This document shows positions 43,407-52,363 of a stretch of DNA of 64,000 bases, one piece after another. Location of the stretch: the NCBI GenBank assembly GCA_017938315.1, contig JAGBBV010000015.1, positions 1-64,000 of the forward strand, in the 5' to 3' direction. Below the pieces are notes generated by a model, which had not been told where the DNA came from, ran no database searches, and saw only the letters and a list, made by a program, of their open reading frames with translations. The stretch comes from Lachnospiraceae bacterium (GTDB taxonomy: Bacteria > Bacillota > Clostridia > Lachnospirales > Lachnospiraceae). A program made the translations under genes and the position numbers. Each line of letters begins with the position of its first letter. The stretch's first letter is position 1.

Positions 43407-44771
43407 ATGGAAGAAGCTGCTAAGCGGAAGTATGGGGTTAAAGTAATGAGTATGTTTGCCGGGCAAAGAGAACAGACCGAAAAAAAGAATATTGGAAAAA
43501 TTATGGTAGGATATGATTTGGGAAAAACATCATCCCAAATCAGTTACTGTACGCCCGATGCATCTCTTGCTGAAACAGTTTCCAGCGTGGCGGGAACAGA
43601 GCAGTTTAATATTCCCACGGTTCTGTGTAAACGAAACGGTGTAAACCAGTGGTATTACGGAAAAGAAGCTTTAAAGTATGCACAAAGCGGGGAAGGTGTC
43701 ATTGTAGAAGACCTTTTGACATTGGCAGTAAACGGTGAGGATGTGCTGGTAGAAGAAGAATGCTATGATCCGGTGGCTTTGCTTACGCTTTTTGTAAAAA
43801 GAAGTTTATCATTGCTTAATATGCAGGTGCCTCTAAAAAATATGGAAGCCATTATGTTTACAGTGGAAGATTTGTCACCCAGAATGGTAGATGTCTTATC
43901 AAAAGTGGCGGCAGGTCTGCAACTTAAGATAAAAAATATATATTTCCAAAGTTATGTAGAAAGTTTTTATTATTATGTTTTGCATCAACCTGCAGAATTA
44001 TGGAAAAATAAAGTTCTGATTTTTGACTATAACCATGACATGAAAAGTTATTGCTTTGAGTGTAACAAAAAAACTGTCCCCCAGGTAGTTTTTATTACAG
44101 GAAAACAATACCCTATTATGCCAAGGGTAACGTTTCCGGAAGAACCTGAAGCGCAAGAGGCATTCAAAAGAGAGATGGATGAGAAATTCATAAGGATTGT
44201 GGAGGGCGAAGTATCTGAGGATATGATCTCTACGGTTTATTTGCTGGGTGATGGATTTAAAGGGAACTGGACAACCCAGTCGCTTAAGATGATTTGCAGG
44301 AACAGAAGAGTTTTTCAAGGAAATAATTTATACAGTAAGGGCGCCTGTTACGGAGCGGTTGAGCGCATATCGCCCAGTGAAGCGGGGAAAGAGCATGTGT
44401 TCCTTGGGAAAGATAAACTTAAGGCTAATATAGGAATGAAAGTGCTCAGACAGGGTGAAGATTCCTATTTTGCTGTTTTAGATGCGGGCACCAACTGGTA
44501 TGAAGCAAAAGCGGATTATGAAGTGATTTTGGATAATGATAATGTTCTTGAGTTTTTGATAACACCGTTAACAGGTGAAAAATTGATAAACCGGCAGATT
44601 ATTTTGGAAGGATTACCGGAGAGACCTAAGCGATGTACAAGGCTGCGGATACAGATTGAAATGACAACTGTAAATCAGGCATCACTAACAATAGAGGATT
44701 TGGGATTTGGTGAAATCTTCCAAAGCAGTGGTAAAGGATGGAGTCAGACCATAAGTTTGTCTGATAAATAA
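43407..44771 (+). CDS. Degenerate Hsp70/actin-fold protein (DUF5716-like)
   Basis: A 454-residue protein with the layout of the Hsp70/actin superfamily. Phosphate-1 loop: VGYDLGKTSSQISYC (~34-48), close to the IGIDLGTTNS of DnaK. A DnaK-like helix region (MVDVLSKVAAGLQLKIKN) follows. The phosphate-2 strand reads VLIFDYNHDMKSY (~203-215), without the glycines normal there, and the adenosine region is VYLLGDGFKGNW (~277) then NLYSKGACYGA. ATP binding is therefore plausible and hydrolysis doubtful. The C-terminal ~110 residues are beta-rich, where Hsp70 has its substrate domain. The start is unsure: ATG 43407 has its AAGGAG 21 nt away, while ATG 43446 has GGGG at 8 nt. It lies 3 bp after the solenoid gene. 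Confidence 0.75.
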   Translation: MEEAAKRKYGVKVMSMFAGQREQTEKKNIGKIMVGYDLGKTSSQISYCTPDASLAETVSSVAGTEQFNIPTVLCKRNGVNQWYYGKEALKYAQSGEGVIVEDLLTLAVNGEDVLVEEECYDPVALLTLFVKRSLSLLNMQVPLKNMEAIMFTVEDLSPRMVDVLSKVAAGLQLKIKNIYFQSYVESFYYYVLHQPAELWKNKVLIFDYNHDMKSYCFECNKKTVPQVVFITGKQYPIMPRVTFPEEPEAQEAFKREMDEKFIRIVEGEVSEDMISTVYLLGDGFKGNWTTQSLKMICRNRRVFQGNNLYSKGACYGAVERISPSEAGKEHVFLGKDKLKANIGMKVLRQGEDSYFAVLDAGTNWYEAKADYEVILDNDNVLEFLITPLTGEKLINRQIILEGLPERPKRCTRLRIQIEMTTVNQASLTIEDLGFGEIFQSSGKGWSQTISLSDK

Positions 44772-44795
44772 TAAGAAAAAGGAAAGGAGATAGCA

Positions 44796-45629
44796 GTGGG
44801 AAAAGTTTTATTATGTACCGGTGAGTATGCAAAGAAGCCATATTATTTTGAAAATGTATGTGTGAATGTCTATTGTATAGAAGAACTCTGCTGTCTGCTT
44901 GCGGCCAATCCTTTTATGATTGATGTAAGTATTATGGATAAAAGTCTGGCAGAATGGATTGAGACAGAATGCGGACTAAAAGATTTAGGGCGTGAGTTGT
45001 TATTGCTACTTAGGAGAGGAATGCAGCCGGGAATCTTTGTAGATACCATAATGGATTATGTAAAATACAATGAAGTTTTGGAAAGAAAGAAAATTAAAGA
45101 TACACTTACGGACAGCGCAGGGCTGTCGGAATGTGAGCGGAAAAAGAAGCAGGGGGATTTCTTACTTCAAAACGGAAAATACCAGATGGCTATTACAGAG
45201 TATGACAAAATTTTAAGAGAACTGGAAGATGGGCAGGAGAATTTTGGAGCCGGTATTTACCATAATATGGGTGTGGCATACAGTAAACTCTTTAGATTTG
45301 AGAGTGCTGCTAAGTATTTAAAGAAAGCTTATGAACTTGGCGGCAATAAAGAATCAGGCATACAGTATCTGATTGCAAAAAGGGAAACAATGAGCGAGAG
45401 TGAATATATTTCTTTTCTTGCTGAGAATGGGCAATACTATGAACTTTCATTGGAAGTTGAGGCGCGGTATAAAGAAGTAGAGACACAGTTTGAAGCGACC
45501 AGGGAAAGCAGAATGATATCGGCACTATCCATTTACAAAGAGGAAGGTAATACGGCTTCCTACTATGAAGAAATTGACAGAGTAATTACCGGATTAAAAG
45601 AAACTTACAGGGGAATTGTTGTCAGTTGA
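44796..45629 (+). CDS. TPR-containing protein of the four-gene block
   Basis: A 277-residue cytoplasmic protein of unknown function, GTG start with GGAGA 7 nt upstream. The N-terminal ~110 residues form a domain with CTGEYAKKPYYFEN and CIEELCCLLAANPFMID, probably specific to this family. From ~115 on are TPR-like helix pairs: KKKQGDFLLQNGKYQMAITE, then IYHNMGVAYSKLFRFESAAK, followed by a long helical tail. In eukaryotes and bacteria TPR proteins often serve as Hsp70 co-factors, and this gene is 24 bp after an Hsp70-like one, so a co-factor role is suggested but not shown. Confidence 0.75.
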   Translation: MGKVLLCTGEYAKKPYYFENVCVNVYCIEELCCLLAANPFMIDVSIMDKSLAEWIETECGLKDLGRELLLLLRRGMQPGIFVDTIMDYVKYNEVLERKKIKDTLTDSAGLSECERKKKQGDFLLQNGKYQMAITEYDKILRELEDGQENFGAGIYHNMGVAYSKLFRFESAAKYLKKAYELGGNKESGIQYLIAKRETMSESEYISFLAENGQYYELSLEVEARYKEVETQFEATRESRMISALSIYKEEGNTASYYEEIDRVITGLKETYRGIVVS

Positions 45630-45676
45630 TTGACCGGGAACAATAGAACAACCGGTGAAAGGGAAAGCAAAGGCGA

Positions 45677-46861
45677 ATGGGAATTATAAAGAAATTTCTG
45701 ACATGGAAAAAGAATAGGGAAAATCCGCTTTATGAAATAGATGATTGGAATGAGATTGTCTATGACAGGGATGACTTGCAGATTGATGATAAAAGTCAGA
45801 GAGAGGACTATATAAAAGGCTGTCTTGAGCAGATTGCGGAGGCATCCAAAGAACTGGAAACATTACAGTTTGAATACAATATGGTTACATCCCACTTAAA
45901 GGACATGGAAGAGATTGAAGTGTTGCCGGAAGAGGAAAAAGAATTACTGCGGGAATGTGCCAAAAAGATAGAGCATTTGGAAAAGCAACAGTCCGGTTAC
46001 AAGTCGCGTAAAACCAGAATGGATGAAAGCAAATACCGGCAAATGGAACGAATGGAAGAAGAGGTCCAGGAAGGCTGTAAGAAATTAAATGATGCCGAGG
46101 AATATCAAGATTTGATTAAACGTGACCTAAGAAGGTTAGATGCGGAAAAGCAGGCTTATTTATATAGAAGAAGAGAACTGGTACATGTCCTGGAAGATAC
46201 AAGAGCTATGGCGATTGTCTGTAGTACGGCGGTTGTAGTGTGTATTTTAGCGCTTATGGTGATGCAGTTTGGATTTGAAATTAATGCAAAGCTTGGTTAC
46301 CTGGCGGCAGCAGCACTAGGTGCACTTGCAATCACTCTCATTTTTGTAAAACATAATAATGCGATATCAGAGCTTTCCCGTGTGGAAAAAGGAATCAGCA
46401 GACTGATTCAGTTACAGAACACAGTTAAGATCCGATATGTGAACAATACCAATTTACTGGATTATTTATATTTAAAATATAATGTTTCCAGTGCAGGTGA
46501 GCTTAGCGAGCATTGGAAGCAATATATTACCGAAAAAGAAGAACGGGAAAAGTACAAACAGGCTGAAAAGGAGCTTGACCGTCATCAACAGGATTTGCTT
46601 CATGAATTGCGCAGATATCAGGTGAAGGATCCTATGGTGTGGCTTCATCAGATACCGGCTCTTCTTGACAAGAAAGAAATGGTAGAAATCAGGCATAATC
46701 TGATTATCAGAAGACAGTCACTTCGAAGGAGAATGGATTATAATAAAGAAGTGATTGCAGCAAAAGCACAGGCGGAAATCAAAGATTTAGTGGAAAAGTA
46801 CCCGAGATATGCACGGGAAATTTTAGATATTGTGGATGACTATGAAAAAGATTTTTCTTAA
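45677..46861 (+). CDS. Coiled-coil protein with central pair of membrane spans
   Basis: A 394-residue protein of unknown function. Residues ~45-170 are a charged coiled coil (EELLRECAKKIEHLEKQ style), two membrane spans follow (~177-198 and ~205-225, with a short outside loop), then a second coiled coil (~230-385; EKEEREKYKQAEKELDRHQQ). The two arms would lie together on the cytoplasmic side, a hairpin-like membrane anchor. There is no enzymatic motif. It closes the four-gene block after a 47-bp gap; the next gene has its own promoter. It probably tethers the other three products to the membrane (inference from order only). Confidence 0.75.
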   Translation: MGIIKKFLTWKKNRENPLYEIDDWNEIVYDRDDLQIDDKSQREDYIKGCLEQIAEASKELETLQFEYNMVTSHLKDMEEIEVLPEEEKELLRECAKKIEHLEKQQSGYKSRKTRMDESKYRQMERMEEEVQEGCKKLNDAEEYQDLIKRDLRRLDAEKQAYLYRRRELVHVLEDTRAMAIVCSTAVVVCILALMVMQFGFEINAKLGYLAAAALGALAITLIFVKHNNAISELSRVEKGISRLIQLQNTVKIRYVNNTNLLDYLYLKYNVSSAGELSEHWKQYITEKEEREKYKQAEKELDRHQQDLLHELRRYQVKDPMVWLHQIPALLDKKEMVEIRHNLIIRRQSLRRRMDYNKEVIAAKAQAEIKDLVEKYPRYAREILDIVDDYEKDFS

Positions 46862-46876
46862 CCATATTCTAATCCC

Positions 46877-46905
46877 TTGACGAAATAAAATTGCCGTGTT
46901 AGCAT
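46877..46905 (+). promoter_or_regulatory. Promoter of the amino-acid ABC operon
   Basis: TTGACG (46877-46882), 17 bp, TAGCAT (46900-46905); a further GATAAT follows at 46906-46911. Confidence 0.5.
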
Positions 46906-46967
46906 GATAATCGTACAGAATATACTTTAATGTGTTAATAGAATGTTGTGGTAAAGAGGAGAAAAGT

Positions 46968-47768
46968 ATGAAAAAATTTATGGCTATAGGGTTGTCTGTA
47001 GTGATGATAATGGGACTTCTTACAGGTTGCGGAAGCAAAAAAGAAGCAGAAGCACAACCTGCTGAAGAAACAAAAACATTTACAGTAGGTTTTGACGCGG
47101 AATTTCCGCCATACGGATATATGGATGAGAATGGTGAATATACCGGCTTTGATTTAGAGCTTGCACAGGAAGTTTGCGTGCGTAACGGTTGGGAACTTGT
47201 AAAACAGCCTATTGATTGGGATGCTAAGGATATGGAACTGTCATCAGGAGCCATTGATTGTATCTGGAACGGATTTACCATTAACGGACGTGAAGATGCC
47301 TATACATGGAGTGTTCCCTATGTAGATAACAGCCAGGTGTTTGTGGTAGCAAAGGAGTCCGGCATTACTACATTTGCAGACCTTTCCGGAAAGACAGTAG
47401 GTGTCCAGAAGGATTCTTCCGCACTTGCCGCACTTGAGGGAGACGGAGCTGACCTTGCAGCTACTTTTGCAGATTTAATCCAGTATGCGGATTACAATAC
47501 AGGTTTTATGGATTTGGAAATGGGAGCCATTGATGCCATTGCAATTGATATCGGTGTAGCAGATTATCAGATTGCATCCAGAGGTGACGCATTTGTAAAA
47601 TTAGAAGAAAAATTGGCAACCGAGCAATATGGCATTGGTTTTCTTCTTGGTAATGATGAACTGAAAAATCAAGTAGAAAAGACACTTCTTGAAATGGCAG
47701 AAGATGGAAAGTTTGGAGAAGTTGCAGAAAAATATGGATTGACAGACAGTGTGTGTCTGGGAAAATAG
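46968..47768 (+). CDS. Amino-acid ABC transporter substrate-binding lipoprotein
   Basis: A 266-residue polar amino-acid binding protein (SBP family 3). The signal peptide ends in the lipobox LLTGC (Cys near residue 22). Family motifs are FDAEFPPYGYMDENGEYTG, GFDLELAQEVC, CIWNGFTI, VGVQKDSSA and the domain-swap strand YGIGFLLGNDEL. ATG 46968 follows AAGAGGAG and is preferred over an upstream in-frame start. It is the first gene of a binding protein-permease-ATPase operon; the amino acid cannot be named, though the acidic and Tyr-rich pocket fits polar substrates such as Cys or Gln. Confidence 0.93.
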   Translation: MKKFMAIGLSVVMIMGLLTGCGSKKEAEAQPAEETKTFTVGFDAEFPPYGYMDENGEYTGFDLELAQEVCVRNGWELVKQPIDWDAKDMELSSGAIDCIWNGFTINGREDAYTWSVPYVDNSQVFVVAKESGITTFADLSGKTVGVQKDSSALAALEGDGADLAATFADLIQYADYNTGFMDLEMGAIDAIAIDIGVADYQIASRGDAFVKLEEKLATEQYGIGFLLGNDELKNQVEKTLLEMAEDGKFGEVAEKYGLTDSVCLGK

Positions 47769-47802
47769 TATAACCGGGGAACCGGTTCATAGGTAATCGA
47801 CA

Positions 47803-47830
47803 ATAAGGCAGAGATTTTTTTCTGCCTTAT
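47803..47830 (+). terminator. Stem-loop between binding-protein and permease genes
   Basis: A perfect 10-bp stem (ATAAGGCAGA with TCTGCCTTAT) around an 8-nt loop. No T-run follows, so it more likely stabilises the upstream mRNA or lowers read-through, giving more binding protein than permease. Confidence 0.6.
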
Positions 47831-47852
47831 TACTTTGCAGACGGAGGATGAG

Positions 47853-48503
47853 ATGAGTATTACAGTAATGCTGACACAATTGGGACAGGGAATGATAGTG
47901 ACTACGGAGATTTTTTTTCTTACACTTTTGTTTTCCTTACCACTGGGACTGATTATTTCCTTTGGCCGTATGGCTAAAAACCCGGTTATTAATTTGTTGA
48001 GTAAATTTTATATTTCCGTTATGCGTGGAACACCGTTAATGCTTCAGCTTATCGTGGTGTATTTTGCACCTTATTATGTGTTTGGAATCAGAGTGTCAAA
48101 TGCCTATCGTTTTCCAGCAGTCATTATTGCATTTTCACTCAACTATGCAGCTTATTTCGCTGAGATTTACCGTTCCGGTATAGAGTCTATGCCGGTAGGG
48201 CAGTATGAGGCCGCAAAGGTGCTGGGATATAACAAAGCACAAACATTTTTTAAGATTATCCTACCGCAGGTGATTAAGAGAATACTGCCGCCTGTAACAA
48301 ATGAAACAATCACACTTGTGAAGGATACATCTCTAGCATTTGTTCTTGCTTATGCGGAAATGTTTACAATGGCAAAGCAGATTGCGGCAGCAGAGACAAA
48401 CATTATGCCTTTGATGATAGCAGGCGTGTTTTATTATGTTTTTAATCTGGTGGTGGCAGCCGTTATGGAGCGGATTGAACGGGCAATGGGTTATTACCGC
48501 TAA
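47853..48503 (+). CDS. Amino-acid ABC transporter permease
   Basis: A 216-residue integral membrane protein of the HisM/GlnP permease family, about five spans. The family signatures are visible: FYISVMRGTPLMLQLIVVYF and the EAA loop YEAAKVLGYNKAQTFFKIILPQ, which contacts the ATPase. The start is ATG 47853 with GGAGG at 47843-47847; the earlier in-frame TTG lacks a site. It is the middle gene of the transporter. Confidence 0.94.
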   Translation: MSITVMLTQLGQGMIVTTEIFFLTLLFSLPLGLIISFGRMAKNPVINLLSKFYISVMRGTPLMLQLIVVYFAPYYVFGIRVSNAYRFPAVIIAFSLNYAAYFAEIYRSGIESMPVGQYEAAKVLGYNKAQTFFKIILPQVIKRILPPVTNETITLVKDTSLAFVLAYAEMFTMAKQIAAAETNIMPLMIAGVFYYVFNLVVAAVMERIERAMGYYR

Positions 48504-48551
48504 TGAATGTTTAAAAGGTAAAAACAGAGAGAAAGGATATCGGCTGTAGGA

Positions 48552-49316
48552 ATGAAAGATAAAATTTTATTAAATATTAATCATATGCGTAAGGACTTTG
48601 GGGAAGTAGAAGTGATTAAAGATATCTCACTTTCCGTAAAAGAGGGGGAAGTGGTTTCTGTTATCGGGCCTTCCGGTTCAGGAAAGTCTACCTTGCTCCG
48701 CTGTGCAACCATGTTAGAGAAGATGGATGGCGGAGAACTGATTTATCTTGATGAAAAAGCAGTGTGGGAAGAGAATGGGAAGTGTGTTTACGCTTCAAAA
48801 GCAAAGATGAAAGAAATCCATAAGCATTTCGGACTTGTCTTTCAGAACTTTAATTTATTTCCTCATTACAGTGTGATGAAAAACATTATAGATGCTCCTA
48901 TGACAGTGGAAAAGATTTCCAAGGAGGAGGCTGTACAAAGAGCAAACAAGCTTCTCATGCAGTTGGGGCTTGCAGATAAAGCGGATGCATATCCCTATCA
49001 GCTTTCGGGTGGACAGCAGCAGAGGGTTTCCATTGCAAGAGCATTGGCACTTCAGCCGAAGATTCTGTTTTTTGATGAGCCTACGTCGGCACTTGACCCG
49101 GAACTTACAGGGGAGGTCTTAAAAGTTATAAAAGAATTGGCAAAAGAGCATATGACAATGATTATTGTGACACATGAAATGCAGTTTGCCAGGGAACTTT
49201 CCGACCGGATTATTTTTATGGAACAGGGAGTAATTCAGGCAGAGGGAACACCGGATGAAATATTCCATTCAGACAATGAACGAGTGCGTGAATTTATCGG
49301 TAAATTTCAATCGTAA
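48552..49316 (+). CDS. Amino-acid ABC transporter ATP-binding protein
   Basis: A 254-residue ABC ATPase of the GlnQ/HisP type. Walker A GPSGSGKST, Q-loop VFQNFNLFPHY, signature LSGGQQQRVSIARALALQP, Walker B ILFFDEPTSALDPE and the H-loop VTHEM are all present. A small insert (VWEENGKCVYASKAKM, ~63-82) sits between Walker A and the Q-loop, common in this subgroup. It closes the transporter operon, 27 bp before purB. Confidence 0.95.
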   Translation: MKDKILLNINHMRKDFGEVEVIKDISLSVKEGEVVSVIGPSGSGKSTLLRCATMLEKMDGGELIYLDEKAVWEENGKCVYASKAKMKEIHKHFGLVFQNFNLFPHYSVMKNIIDAPMTVEKISKEEAVQRANKLLMQLGLADKADAYPYQLSGGQQQRVSIARALALQPKILFFDEPTSALDPELTGEVLKVIKELAKEHMTMIIVTHEMQFARELSDRIIFMEQGVIQAEGTPDEIFHSDNERVREFIGKFQS

Positions 49317-49343
49317 TAAAATAGTATGAGTGAAAGGAAAAAT

Positions 49344-50795
49344 ATGAGGACAGACAGATATATCAGCCCCTTGTCAGAGAGATATGCAAGTAAGGAAATG
49401 CAATATATTTTTTCACAGGATATGAAATTCCGTACCTGGCGGAAATTGTGGATTGCTCTTGCTGAAACAGAAATGGAATTGGGACTTTCCAGAGAGGGGA
49501 AACCTGTTATTACCAAAGAGCAGATCGATGAACTGAAAAGTCATGCAGAAGATATTAATTATGATGTGGCAAGAGAAAGAGAAAAGATAGTCCGTCATGA
49601 CGTGATGAGCCATGTCTACGCTTATGGACAGCAATGCCCAAAAGCAGCCGGAATTATCCACTTGGGGGCGACTAGCTGTTATGTAGGTGATAATACCGAT
49701 ATTATTGTAATGGCACAGGCACTGAAGCTGGTGAAGAAGAAACTGGTAAATGTCATTGCAAAGCTAGCCGGTTTTGCGGACAAGTATAAGGAACAGCCTA
49801 CGCTGGCATTTACCCATTTTCAGCCGGCACAACCTACTACTGTAGGGAAAAGGGCAACCTTGTGGATGCAGGAGTTCTGTCTGGATTTAGAAGATTTGGA
49901 TTATGTGCTTTCGGGTATGAAGCTTCTCGGTTCCAAGGGAACTACAGGAACCCAAGCCTCGTTTCTGGAGCTTTTTGACGGTGACCATGAAACCATTGAT
50001 AAAATTGATCCCATGATTGCAAAAAAAATGGGATTTACAGAATGTTATCCCGTTTCGGGACAAACTTATTCCAGAAAAGTGGATACCAGAGTACTGAATG
50101 TACTTGCAGGCATAGCAGCCAGTGCACATAAGATGTCCAATGATATCCGTTTGCTGCAACATTTAAAAGAAGTGGAAGAGCCTTTTGAAAAAAGCCAGAT
50201 TGGATCTTCTGCCATGGCGTATAAAAGAAATCCCATGCGGAGCGAACGGATTGCATCTCTTGCCAGATATGTCATGATTGACGCTTTAAATCCGGCAATT
50301 ACTTCGGCCACCCAGTGGTTTGAAAGAACCTTGGATGATTCGGCAAACAAGAGAATTTCCATACCGGAAGGATTTTTGGCTATTGACGGCATTTTGGATT
50401 TGTGCTTGAATGTAGTGGATGGTCTCGTGGTTTATCCAAAAGTAATTGAGAAGAGACTTTACAGCGAACTTCCGTTTATGGCAACCGAGAATATTATGAT
50501 GGATGCTGTAAAAAAAGGTGGAGACAGACAGGAACTGCATGAAAAAATCAGGGAACTTTCCATGGAAGCAGGAATGAATGTAAAGGTGGAAGGCAAAGAG
50601 AACAATTTGCTGGAGCTGATTGCGGATGCCCCTGAATTTTGCATGCCCTTAGAGGATTTGTTAAAGACAATGGAACCATCCAGGTATACCGGGCGTTCCA
50701 AAGAACAGGTGGAAACGTTTCTTGCAAATGTAATAAAACCTATTATAGAAGAAAATGCGGAACTTCTAGGAGTGGAAACAGAAATTAATGTATAA
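49344..50795 (+). CDS. purB: Adenylosuccinate lyase
   Basis: Purine-pathway lyase acting on SAICAR and adenylosuccinate, 483 residues from ATG 49344 (AAGGA 6 nt upstream; ATG 49326 has no site). Typical stretches are DRYISPLSERYASKEMQYIF at the N-terminus, HLGATSCYVGDNTD, THFQPAQPTTVGKRA with the catalytic His, and the fumarase-superfamily signature SSAMAYKRNPMRSERI. The C-terminus is complete. The stop lies 36 bp before the likely start of the PurF-like gene, so the two are probably co-transcribed. Confidence 0.96.
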   Translation: MRTDRYISPLSERYASKEMQYIFSQDMKFRTWRKLWIALAETEMELGLSREGKPVITKEQIDELKSHAEDINYDVAREREKIVRHDVMSHVYAYGQQCPKAAGIIHLGATSCYVGDNTDIIVMAQALKLVKKKLVNVIAKLAGFADKYKEQPTLAFTHFQPAQPTTVGKRATLWMQEFCLDLEDLDYVLSGMKLLGSKGTTGTQASFLELFDGDHETIDKIDPMIAKKMGFTECYPVSGQTYSRKVDTRVLNVLAGIAASAHKMSNDIRLLQHLKEVEEPFEKSQIGSSAMAYKRNPMRSERIASLARYVMIDALNPAITSATQWFERTLDDSANKRISIPEGFLAIDGILDLCLNVVDGLVVYPKVIEKRLYSELPFMATENIMMDAVKKGGDRQELHEKIRELSMEAGMNVKVEGKENNLLELIADAPEFCMPLEDLLKTMEPSRYTGRSKEQVETFLANVIKPIIEENAELLGVETEINV

Positions 50796-50831
50796 TTGTG
50801 CATAGAAAAAATAGTTAGGAGGACAACGGAG

Positions 50832-52241
50832 TTGGGTGGATTTTTTGGCGTGGCATCAAAAAAAGATTGTGTTTTTGATTTGTTCTTTGGAACAGATTAC
50901 CATTCCCATTTAGGAACCAGACGGGCGGGAATGGCAGTTTATAGTAAGGAAAAAGGCTTTGACAGAGCCATTCATAATATTGAAAATTCTCCGTTTCGTA
51001 CAAAGTTTGATAAAGATGTAAATGAAATGACAGGTAATATGGGTATCGGATGTATTTCCGACTATGAACCCCAGCCCCTTTTGGTACGTTCCCACCACGG
51101 AACATATGCGATTATGACTGTGGGCAAGATTAACAATATGGATGATATTGTGAAGAAGATTTTCAGCATGGGACATTCCCATTTTCTGGAAATGAGCGGT
51201 GGTGATATCAATGCCACGGAACTTGTGGCTGCCATTATCAATCAAAAGGATAATTTAATAGAAGGGCTTACTTATGCCCAGGAAATTATTGAAGGCTCCA
51301 TGACCGTTGTGCTTCTTACAAACAAGGGGATTTATGCGGCGAGAGATAAAATGGGCAGAACGCCGGTAGCAGTAGGAAAAAAAGAAGATGCTTATTGTGT
51401 TTGTTTTGAAAGTTTTGCTTATTTAAATCTTGGATATGAGCCGGTAAGGGAATTAGGTCCCGGTGAGATTGTGGTCATAACACCGGAGGAGATGAGAACA
51501 CTTGTAAATCCGGGAAAGGATATGAAAATATGTACTTTCCTTTGGGTGTATTATGGTTACCCTTCTTCTTCCTACGAAGGTATCAGCGTAGAACAGATGC
51601 GCTATAATTGTGGTAGTCTGTTGGCAAAAAGAGATGATGTGAAGCCTGATATTGTGGCGGGAGTACCGGATTCCGGTATTGCTCATGCAATCGGGTACTC
51701 TAATGAGTCCGGCATTCCATTTTCCAGGCCGTTTATCAAATATACACCCACATGGCCCCGTTCTTTCATGCCGACTATACAAAGTCAGCGAAATCTGATT
51801 GCGAAGATGAAATTGATACCGGTACATGATTTAATTCAGGATAAGAGTTTGCTTCTTATTGATGATTCCATAGTAAGAGGAACACAGCTTGGTGAGACTA
51901 CGGAATTCCTATATCAGAGCGGAGCAAAAGAAGTGCATATCAGACCTGCATGTCCGCCTATCTTGTACGGATGTAAATATTTGAATTTCTCACGTTCTAC
52001 TTCAGAGATGGATTTGATTACCAGAAGAACCATCAAGGAGATGGAAGGAGATGGAAAGAATGTAAACTTAAGCGCTTATTCCAATCCGGAAACTCCGGAG
52101 TATCAGGAAATGGTAAAGAGAATCGGCGTAAAGCTTAACTTTACAACACTCCGTTACCACAGACTGGATGATATGATTGAAGCTGTGGGTATTGACAGGA
52201 GTAAACTTTGCACTTACTGTTGGGACGGTAAAGAAGATTAA
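50832..52241 (+). CDS. PurF-like amidophosphoribosyltransferase lacking the N-terminal Cys
   Basis: A 469-residue protein with the two-domain shape of PurF. TTG 50832 has AGGAGG at 50817-50822. The N-terminal Ntn-type glutaminase fold reads GGFFGVASKKDC ... YHSHLGTRRAGMAVY, where PurF has CGVFGI...: the catalytic Cys directly after Met is Gly. The phosphoribosyltransferase half is intact, with LLLIDDSIVRGTQLGET as PRPP loop. Cysteines expected to hold a [4Fe-4S] cluster are present (ICTFLW, RPACPP, LCTYCW). It follows purB. It may use free ammonia, depend on a partner, or have another role; the missing nucleophile argues against ordinary PurF activity. Confidence 0.85.
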   Translation: MGGFFGVASKKDCVFDLFFGTDYHSHLGTRRAGMAVYSKEKGFDRAIHNIENSPFRTKFDKDVNEMTGNMGIGCISDYEPQPLLVRSHHGTYAIMTVGKINNMDDIVKKIFSMGHSHFLEMSGGDINATELVAAIINQKDNLIEGLTYAQEIIEGSMTVVLLTNKGIYAARDKMGRTPVAVGKKEDAYCVCFESFAYLNLGYEPVRELGPGEIVVITPEEMRTLVNPGKDMKICTFLWVYYGYPSSSYEGISVEQMRYNCGSLLAKRDDVKPDIVAGVPDSGIAHAIGYSNESGIPFSRPFIKYTPTWPRSFMPTIQSQRNLIAKMKLIPVHDLIQDKSLLLIDDSIVRGTQLGETTEFLYQSGAKEVHIRPACPPILYGCKYLNFSRSTSEMDLITRRTIKEMEGDGKNVNLSAYSNPETPEYQEMVKRIGVKLNFTTLRYHRLDDMIEAVGIDRSKLCTYCWDGKED

Positions 52242-52263
52242 ATAGGAAATAAAACGAATTTAG

Positions 52264-52297
52264 AAAAGAACCGTTGACAATTACGGTTCTTTTTTAT
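52264..52297 (+). terminator. Terminator after the PurF-like gene
   Basis: A perfect 11-bp stem (AAAAGAACCGT, 52264-52274, with 52283-52293) and T-run. Confidence 0.88.
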
Positions 52298-52363
52298 ATA
52301 CTTTTATGGAGCAAAGCGTTAAAACTTTAAATCGTATTAGTGGAAAGTAAAGGAACAGATGAG

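Noticed and set aside
50796-50831. Upstream TTG start of the PurF-like gene giving Met-Cys at the N-terminus
   Set aside because: It would place a Cys at position 2, but out of register with the CGVFGI-type motif, and has no ribosome binding site; AGGAGG points to TTG 50832.
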